Positions 1 through 5,000 of a DNA stretch of 5,000 bases are shown piece by piece. How positions within the stretch are numbered: position 1 is the first letter of the stretch; each line of letters starts with the position of its first letter. The DNA lies in contig RFTR01000147.1 of NCBI GenBank assembly GCA_009923345.1, forward strand, positions 1 to 5,000, given 5' to 3'. The position numbers were made by a program, and so were the translations under genes. Under the pieces are notes generated by a model, which was given only the letters and a program-made list of their open reading frames with translations, was not told the origin of the DNA and did not search any database. The stretch is from Betaproteobacteria bacterium. GTDB taxonomy: Bacteria; Pseudomonadota; Gammaproteobacteria; Burkholderiales; Burkholderiaceae_C.

Positions 1-12
1 CTTGGGAATTGT

Positions 13-1104
13 CTAAGTATCCTTACTAACCTTAATAGAAGGAAACTTAGAAGAAAAGTCCTTGGCCTTAGCAGCAATTTTCACAGCCACCTGCCGAGCC
101 ATGGCTTTGTAAATAGCCGCTACATCCCCATCCGGGTCAGCCACCACAGTAGGTTTGCCACTATCCGCTTGCAAACGAATTTGCATGTTCAATGGCAAAG
201 CGCCTAGGTAATCCATGCCGTACGTTGCGGCCATCTTCTTACCGCCATCTGCACCAAAAATATGTTCTACGTGTCCGCATTGCGTGCACACATGTACGGC
301 CATGTTCTCCACCAATCCCAATATCGGCACACCCACTTTCTCAAACATCTTGATGCCTTTTTTTGCGTCTAGCAGGGCAATGTCTTGTGGTGTAGTCACT
401 ATCACCGCGCCTGTCATGGGCACGCGTTGGCTCAAGGTGAGTTGTATATCGCCTGTGCCGGGTGGCATATCGACGATCAAATAATCTAAATCTCGCCAAT
501 TGGTTTGGCGCAGCAACTGCTCCAGCGCTTGGGTAGCCATGGGGCCGCGCCAAATCATGGCTTCGTCTTGGTCCACCAAAAAACCAATCGACATGACTTG
601 CACGCCATAGTTTTCTAGCGGGTCCATGGTCTTTCCGTCTGCGCTCTCAGGCCGACCTTCAATGCCCATCATCATGGGTTGACTGGGCCCATAGATATCT
701 GCATCGAGCAAACCTACGCTGGCACCTTCGGCGGCCAAGGCCAAGGCCAAATTCACCGCAGTAGTGCTTTTGCCTACGCCACCTTTGCCGGACGCTACGG
801 CAATGATGTTCTTGACTTGTGGCAACAACTGCACGCCGCGTTGCGCTGCGTGTGCAGCAATCACTGAACTGATGTTGACCGATACGTTTGACACCCCCGC
901 AACCGTTTTGGCTGCTGCGATCAAGTCTTTGCGCAGATTTGGTATTTGACTTTTAGCGGGATAGCCGAGCACTACATCGAAAGACACGTCGCTGTCTTTA
1001 ATTTGCAGATTTTTCAGAGACTTGGTGCTGACAAAATCTTTGCCCGTATTCGGGTCGATCACGGTTTGTAAGGCGGCTTGTAGCGCCTGTTCGGTCAATG
1101 CCAT
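13..1104 (-). CDS. mrp: Mrp/NBP35-family P-loop ATPase, iron-sulfur cluster carrier
   Basis: This 363-residue cytosolic ATPase belongs to the Mrp/ApbC/NBP35 family, which binds iron-sulfur clusters and delivers them to apo-proteins. Residues about 4-80 form the MIP18/DUF59-type N-terminal domain. The MinD/ParA-like ATPase domain starts near residue 98. It shows the deviant Walker A GKGGVGKST (106-114), the switch segment LLDADIYGPS (132-141) and Walker B with its extension YLIVDMPPGTGD (208-219). C273 and C276 form the CxxC that ligates a bridging cluster between two subunits in this family. The frame is open to 1221, but the 39 extra residues are not family-like; the start MALTEQALQ at 1104 gives the usual Mrp length. 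The ribosome-binding site is weak: AGAAAG lies 10 nt before the ATG. The stop is TAG. I found no convincing promoter for this strand. Divergent from metG with 115 bp between the starts, an arrangement also known in E. coli. Family assignment is secure; client proteins cannot be inferred. Confidence 0.96.
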   Translation of the reverse strand: MALTEQALQAALQTVIDPNTGKDFVSTKSLKNLQIKDSDVSFDVVLGYPAKSQIPNLRKDLIAAAKTVAGVSNVSVNISSVIAAHAAQRGVQLLPQVKNIIAVASGKGGVGKSTTAVNLALALAAEGASVGLLDADIYGPSQPMMMGIEGRPESADGKTMDPLENYGVQVMSIGFLVDQDEAMIWRGPMATQALEQLLRQTNWRDLDYLIVDMPPGTGDIQLTLSQRVPMTGAVIVTTPQDIALLDAKKGIKMFEKVGVPILGLVENMAVHVCTQCGHVEHIFGADGGKKMAATYGMDYLGALPLNMQIRLQADSGKPTVVADPDGDVAAIYKAMARQVAVKIAAKAKDFSSKFPSIKVSKDT

Positions 1105-1160
1105 GGGGGAGTAGCTTTCTAGAAAATATTGGCGCGACAAACTGTGGCGCGGTCGTGATT

Positions 1161-1188
1161 TTGTCATGCACGGGGCAGGAACTAAAAT
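1161..1188 (+). promoter_or_regulatory. Predicted sigma-70-type promoter of metG
   Basis: A -35 box TTGTCA (1161-1166, five of six consensus bases) is followed, after a 16-bp spacer, by a -10 box TAAAAT (1183-1188, five of six). Transcription would begin near 1195, leaving a leader of about 25 nt before the metG ATG at 1220. The in-frame ATG at 1166 would then lie upstream of the transcript, which supports the downstream start. This is a consensus match only, without experimental support. Confidence 0.6.
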
Positions 1189-1219
1189 TGACCCTTTCGC
1201 CCCAACGGTCCTTTGCACC

Positions 1220-3358
1220 ATGTCTTTGCGTCAGATCTTCGTCACCACCGCCCTGCCCTATGCCAACGGCAACTTCCATATTGGGCACATCATGGAATAC
1301 ATACAAGCCGATATTTGGGTGCGGTTTCAACGCATGCAAGGGCACGCCGTCAATTTTGTAGGCGCAGATGACACGCATGGCGCGCCTATCATGATTGCCG
1401 CGGAGAAAGCGGGGGTCTCACCGCAACATTTTGTGGCCAACATTGCCGCAGGTCGCAAACAGTATTTAGACGGCTTTCACATCAGTTTTGACAACTGGCA
1501 CAGCACCGATGCTGTTGAAAACCACGAACTTGCCAAACAAATCTACAAAGACCTGCGCGACATTCCCGATGCCCAAGGCGGCTCATTGATTGAGCGCAAA
1601 ACGATTGAGCAATTCTTTGACCCAGAAAAGAATATGTTCTTGCCAGACCGCTTCATTAAAGGCGAATGCCCTAAATGCCACGCAAAAGAGCAATACGGTG
1701 ACAACTGCGAAGTGTGTGGAGCTGTTTATGCGCCAACGGATTTGATCAATCCGTTCTCTGCTTTGTCTGGTGCCAAACCAGAACTCAAAACCTCTGAGCA
1801 TTTCTTCTTCAAATTGTCTGACCCGCGTTGCGTAGCGTTTTTACAGAACTGGACGCAAGGCTTGGATGAACAAGGCAAACCCCGCTTGCAACCAGAAGTT
1901 GCGAATAAGGTTAAAGAATGGTTTAGCGTGCGCACCAACCCAGATGGCACGACCAGCGAAGGTTTGGGTGACTGGGATATTTCTCGCGATGCGCCTTACT
2001 TTGGTATTGAAATTCCTGATGCGCCTGGTAAATACTTTTATGTTTGGTTAGATGCGCCAGTGGGTTACTTGGCTTCGCTCAAAAATTTGCTCGATAAACG
2101 CCGTGCAGAAGATGCAAAGAGCCCTTCTTATGAAGCCTACATGGCTGATCCAACTCTTGAGCAATACCACTTCATTGGTAAAGACATCGTCACGTTTCAC
2201 ACTTTGTTTTGGCCTGCGATGTTGCATTTCAGCGGACGCAAGGCGCCCAACAATGTGTTCGTGCATGGCTTCTTAACCGTCAACAACGGCGAGAAGATGA
2301 GCAAGAGTCGCGGCACAGGTCTTGACCCACTGAAGTTTCTCGGTTTAGGTATGAACCCAGAGTGGTTGCGCTACTACTTGGCAGCCAAACTCAATGGGCG
2401 CAATGAAGACGTGGACTTCAACGCTGAAGACTTTATGGTGCGGGTCAATTCTGATTTGGTCGGCAAGTTCATCAACATCGCCAGCCGCTCTGCAGGGTTC
2501 ATTGCCAAACGCTTTGATGGCAAGTTAGGCGTTGTATCTGCGGATGGCAATGCTTTGTTATCTCAGTTGCGTGAAGCACTTGCCCCTATCGCCCAACACT
2601 TTGAGTCGCGCGACTTTGCGCGTGCCGTGCGCGAGACTATGGCTTTGGCCGATCGTGTGAATGAATATGTTGACGCCAACAAACCTTGGGAGCTCGCCAA
2701 GCTTGCTGGCCAAGACGCACGATTGCACGATGTGTGCTCGACATGTTTGGAAGCGTTTCGGCTTTTGAGCACCATGCTCAAACCCATCTTGCCTGTGCTC
2801 GCAGAACAAGTAGAAGCCTTCTTGAAAATTCCGCCTCTCACATTTGCCAACGCAGCACAGGCTTTGCCTGCGGGCCATGTCATTGGCGAATACAAACACT
2901 TGATGCAACGCGTGGATATCAAAATGCTCGAATCACTCTTTGAAGCCCCAGAACCTGCCGTACAAAAAGTTTCACCTGGTGGCGAAGACATTGCGCCCAC
3001 GATCTCGATTGACGAGTTCGCCAAAATAGATTTACGTATTGCACATATCTTGCACTGCGAAGCGGTTGAAGGTTCGACCAAATTACTGCGACTCACACTC
3101 GACGTTGGCGAAGGTGTGGACGCGCAAGGTAAGCCACTGACACGCAATGTATTCAGCGGCATAGCCAGCATGTACCAACCGCAAGACTTGGTCGGCAAAC
3201 TCACCGTCCTCGCCGCTAACCTAGCGCCACGCAAAATGAAATTCGGTATCTCAGAAGGCATGGTCTTAGCTGCCAGCCACGCCGATGAAAAAACCCAGCC
3301 AGGCATCTACATCCTCGAGCCGTTTCCAGGCGCGAAGCCTGGTATGCGCATTCATTAA
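1220..3358 (+). CDS. metG: Methionyl-tRNA synthetase, dimeric type with C-terminal tRNA-binding domain
   Basis: This 712-residue class I aminoacyl-tRNA synthetase charges tRNA-Met with methionine in the cytosol, an essential step for initiation and elongation. The Rossmann catalytic domain carries the HIGH motif at 20-23 and KMSKS at 359-363. The connective insert holds a four-cysteine zinc knuckle (C150, C153, C163, C166). The helical anticodon-binding domain spans roughly 395-560; W490 in the NKPWELAK segment probably matches the tryptophan that contacts the anticodon in E. coli MetG. Residues about 596-712 form the Trbp111/EMAP-like OB-fold (DLRIAHIL, then MKFGISEGMVLAA), which supports dimerisation and tRNA binding. 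The length fits betaproteobacterial MetG and is slightly above the roughly 677 residues of E. coli. The frame also opens at ATG 1166, but those 18 residues are not family-like, and family proteins start just before the FVTTALPYANG block. No clear Shine-Dalgarno precedes 1220. The gene appears intact, ends in TAA and is divergent from mrp. Confidence 0.97.
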   Translation: MSLRQIFVTTALPYANGNFHIGHIMEYIQADIWVRFQRMQGHAVNFVGADDTHGAPIMIAAEKAGVSPQHFVANIAAGRKQYLDGFHISFDNWHSTDAVENHELAKQIYKDLRDIPDAQGGSLIERKTIEQFFDPEKNMFLPDRFIKGECPKCHAKEQYGDNCEVCGAVYAPTDLINPFSALSGAKPELKTSEHFFFKLSDPRCVAFLQNWTQGLDEQGKPRLQPEVANKVKEWFSVRTNPDGTTSEGLGDWDISRDAPYFGIEIPDAPGKYFYVWLDAPVGYLASLKNLLDKRRAEDAKSPSYEAYMADPTLEQYHFIGKDIVTFHTLFWPAMLHFSGRKAPNNVFVHGFLTVNNGEKMSKSRGTGLDPLKFLGLGMNPEWLRYYLAAKLNGRNEDVDFNAEDFMVRVNSDLVGKFINIASRSAGFIAKRFDGKLGVVSADGNALLSQLREALAPIAQHFESRDFARAVRETMALADRVNEYVDANKPWELAKLAGQDARLHDVCSTCLEAFRLLSTMLKPILPVLAEQVEAFLKIPPLTFANAAQALPAGHVIGEYKHLMQRVDIKMLESLFEAPEPAVQKVSPGGEDIAPTISIDEFAKIDLRIAHILHCEAVEGSTKLLRLTLDVGEGVDAQGKPLTRNVFSGIASMYQPQDLVGKLTVLAANLAPRKMKFGISEGMVLAASHADEKTQPGIYILEPFPGAKPGMRIH

Positions 3359-3371
3359 TTCAATTGAGGTT

Positions 3372-3453
3372 ATTTAATGGGGCCAGAGTTAATTAGGGTC
3401 AGATCCCAATTAAATTAATTGGGATCTGACCCTAATTAACTCTCAAATTAAAT
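3372..3453. repeat. Long perfect palindrome, REP-like GGGTCAG-type intergenic repeat
   Basis: The core is an odd palindrome: left arm 3385-3413 and right arm 3415-3443 are exact reverse complements over 29 bp around a single A at 3414. Each arm contains GGGTCAGATCCCAATTAA, itself with a small GGG/CCC symmetry. Outside a short asymmetric bulge (GGGGCC at 3379-3384 against CAA at 3444-3446), ATTTAAT (3372-3378) pairs with ATTAAAT (3447-3453), so the whole 82 bp can fold. The left half also holds a second, degenerate motif unit, GGGGCCAGAGTTAATT. A related copy begins at 4965. From memory, GGGGTCAG-type palindromes of this kind are dispersed in many proteobacteria and associated with REP-associated tyrosine transposases; none is encoded here. 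It follows the metG stop by 13 bp and could affect transcript ends, but it has no T-tract like a classic terminator. The palindrome is certain; the family assignment is inference. Confidence 0.88.
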
Positions 3454-3468
3454 CCAACAAAAGCCACC

Positions 3469-4965
3469 ATGCACTTCAAACCCAAATTAATTGAAGCTTT
3501 AGCTGGCTACAACCGTGAACGGTTGTTCAAAGATATTGCTGCTGGAATCACTGTGGGTGTCGTTGCTTTGCCATTAGCGATGGCGTTTGCGATTGCCTCT
3601 GGCTTAACTCCTGAAGCAGGATTGTTTACTGCAATTTTGTCGGGGCTCATCATCTCTGCTTTGGGTGGCAGTCGGGTGCAAATTGGCGGACCTGCGGGCG
3701 CGTTTATTGTGATCGTTTATGGAATTTTGTCGCGCTATGGGTTGGCGAATTTGATCATTGCCACAGCTATGTCGGGTGTCATGTTGTTGATGATGGGCTT
3801 ACTTCGATTAGGCTCACTCATTCGATTTATTCCAGTGGCTGTGGTGATCGGCTTTACCAACGGCATTGCTGTTTTGATCATGGTCTCGCAGATCAAAGAT
3901 TTTTTGGGTTTGCGAATCAATGCAATGCCTGCTGATTTTTTTGGGATTCTCGCAACGCTCTCGCAACATATTGCTGATATCAACACGCAAGCGTTTGCTC
4001 TGTCTCTTGCGTGTTTATTGTTATTAGTAGCGTGGCAAATAGTCCTGCCCCACGTGTTTGTGAGGCATTCACTCACAAAAAAACTCTCGCTCATACCGGG
4101 TTCGATGGTGGTCTTGGCTCTAGGAACGTTGGCAACTGCCTTTATGGAATTGGATGTTGAAACCATTGCCTCACGCTTTGGCGGCATTCCAAACCAACTG
4201 CCATCTATGGTCTGGCCCGACTTCAGTTGGCAAAACATCCATGCCCTGTGGTTACCCGCTGCCACGCTGGCGTTGCTAGGCGCTATTGAGTCCTTACTGT
4301 GCGCACGTATCGCCGACCAAATGATGGCGCAAACACCTTATGGGGATCGCCATGATGCCAACCAAGAGTTGATGGCGCAAGGCATTGCAAACATCGTCAC
4401 CCCCTTTTTTGGCGGGATGCCTGCGACTGGAACCATTGCTCGCACCGTCACCAATGTGAAAAACGGTGGCAACTCCCCCATTGCTGGAATCGTCCATGCG
4501 ATGACCTTGCTCATGGTGGTCTGGGTGGCGGCACCTCTAGCGGGCGGCATTCCGTTGGCGGTGCTCTCTGCCATATTGATGTTCGTTGCATGGAATATGG
4601 GCGAGTGGCGTGAATTTGTGCACCTCCGTCAATTTCGCTTGCCCTACCGAATCACTTTATTGGCCGTATTTGCACTCACCGTAGTGGTCGATCTCACCGT
4701 CGCGGTGCAAGTGGGCCTGATCGCCGCGAGCTTGACCTTTATCTTTCGCATCTCCAGTTTGAGTCGGGCTGAAGCGATAGATGTCGCGATGCCCGAAGTC
4801 CACGCTTACCGCTTAAACGGCGCCTTGTTTTTTGCGGCGGTGGCGTTGGTGGAAGACATCGAAGACAAACTGCCATCAATAGCAGTGGTGCTAGACATGT
4901 CTTCGCTCATTTATATCGATTCATCTGGTGCAGACGCGCTGCAAGCCTTGGCGCGCACCTGCTGA
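3469..4965 (+). CDS. SulP/SLC26-family anion transporter with C-terminally truncated STAS domain
   Basis: This 498-residue inner-membrane protein belongs to the SulP family, whose members move sulfate, bicarbonate or dicarboxylates, usually with H+ or Na+. The substrate cannot be decided here. The N-terminus leads into the family signature TVGVVALPLAMAFAIASGL (28-46), then QIGGPAGAF (71-79) and IGFTNGIAVLI (127-137). Later come AIESLLCARIADQM (272-285), whose E274 lies where coupled SulP carriers have an acidic residue, and NQELMAQGIANIVTPFFGG (298-316) followed by MPATGTIART (317-326). Hydrophobic segments continue to about 427, so the transport domain looks complete. A STAS domain starts near 443 and contains VVLDMSSLIYIDSSG (473-487), but the protein ends at 498, leaving about 55 of the usual 100 or more residues; full-length relatives run to about 550-580. 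The TGA stop overlaps a repeat by one base. No Shine-Dalgarno is visible, and only 25 bp separate the start from the upstream palindrome. Folding and activity without the rest of STAS are uncertain; it may be a decaying gene. Confidence 0.9.
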   Translation: MHFKPKLIEALAGYNRERLFKDIAAGITVGVVALPLAMAFAIASGLTPEAGLFTAILSGLIISALGGSRVQIGGPAGAFIVIVYGILSRYGLANLIIATAMSGVMLLMMGLLRLGSLIRFIPVAVVIGFTNGIAVLIMVSQIKDFLGLRINAMPADFFGILATLSQHIADINTQAFALSLACLLLLVAWQIVLPHVFVRHSLTKKLSLIPGSMVVLALGTLATAFMELDVETIASRFGGIPNQLPSMVWPDFSWQNIHALWLPAATLALLGAIESLLCARIADQMMAQTPYGDRHDANQELMAQGIANIVTPFFGGMPATGTIARTVTNVKNGGNSPIAGIVHAMTLLMVVWVAAPLAGGIPLAVLSAILMFVAWNMGEWREFVHLRQFRLPYRITLLAVFALTVVVDLTVAVQVGLIAASLTFIFRISSLSRAEAIDVAMPEVHAYRLNGALFFAAVALVEDIEDKLPSIAVVLDMSSLIYIDSSGADALQALARTC

Positions 4966-5000
4966 TTTAATTGGGGTCAGAACCTAATTAATTAATTAGG
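4965..5000. repeat. Second copy of the GGGGTCAG-type repeat, cut by the window end
   Basis: The block ATTTAATTGGGGTCAGA (4965-4981) matches ATTTAATGGGGCCAGA at 3372-3387 in the same orientation, with one inserted T and one C/T change. It runs into CCTAATTAATTAATTAGG (4983-5000), a perfect 18-bp palindrome ending at the last base of the window. By analogy with the upstream copy, the other arm (a TTCTGACCCC-like sequence) should follow outside the window. Its first base is the third base of the transporter's TGA stop codon. It could also act as a hairpin at the transcript's 3' end, but this cannot be judged from a partial copy. Confidence 0.75.

Noticed and set aside
1172..1203. Possible hairpin GGGGC/GCCCC upstream of metG
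   Set aside because: Only five paired bases with a 22-nt loop and a poor inner match. It overlaps the -10 box, and no known leader regulator of metG has this form, so it is probably chance.
1166..1219. In-frame 18-codon N-terminal extension of MetG
   Set aside because: The extension is not family-like, and the ATG at 1166 overlaps the predicted -35 box, upstream of the probable transcript start.
1105..1221. N-terminal extension of Mrp starting at 1221
   Set aside because: The 39 added residues are not found in Mrp proteins as I know them, and the frame would overlap the metG start and its promoter.
998..1378. Open frame of 126 codons on the minus strand across the mrp-metG gap
   Set aside because: It overlaps the N-termini of both real genes and has no family-like sequence.
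2563..3306. Open frame of 247 codons on the minus strand
   Set aside because: It lies entirely inside metG, which is unambiguous by its motifs. The antisense translation is serine- and cysteine-rich low-complexity sequence with no recognisable domain.
3385..3443. Rho-independent terminator of metG
   Set aside because: The stem is strong, but no T-tract follows on either strand (CTCAAATTAAAT downstream). The sequence is better explained as a member of the repeat family seen again at 4965, although some effect on termination remains possible.
3735..4265. Open frame of 176 codons on the minus strand inside the transporter gene
   Set aside because: It is antisense to conserved SulP membrane segments, shows no domain, and looks like a by-product of codon composition.

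Overview
The window reads as a stretch of betaproteobacterial chromosome, most likely Burkholderiales and possibly Comamonadaceae-like. This rests on the style of the three proteins and on my recollection of their relatives; no database search was possible. Base composition looks moderate, about half GC by eye. The window carries three protein genes, no RNA gene, no transposase and no CRISPR array.

Positions 13-3358 hold the divergent pair mrp (minus strand) and metG (plus strand), separated by 115 bp. This is a widely conserved neighbourhood; the E. coli mrp gene also lies beside metG and is transcribed away from it. Mrp is a P-loop ATPase that handles iron-sulfur clusters, and MetG is methionyl-tRNA synthetase. 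Both look intact, with all signature motifs present. A good sigma-70-like promoter (TTGTCA, 16 bp, TAAAAT) sits in the gap and points at metG. It implies a leader of only about 25 nt and argues for the metG start at 1220 over an upstream in-frame ATG at 1166.

Positions 3359-3468 are non-coding and dominated by a striking palindrome: two perfect 29-bp arms around a single central base, carrying the motif GGGTCAGATCCCAATTAA on both strands. It resembles the GGGTCAG-type palindromic repeats that are dispersed in many proteobacterial genomes and mobilised by REP-associated (Y1/IS200-like) transposases.

Positions 3469-4965 encode a SulP/SLC26-type anion transporter. Its membrane domain is complete, but its cytoplasmic STAS domain stops about halfway, just after the IDSSG motif. 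The last base of its TGA stop is the first base of a second copy of the repeat, which runs off the window end at 5000. The transporter gene is therefore bracketed by two copies of one repeat family, and the 3' copy seems to have cut off the end of the gene. This junction is the most interesting part of the window. mrp and metG are ordinary housekeeping genes, and I see no sign of a novel multi-gene system.
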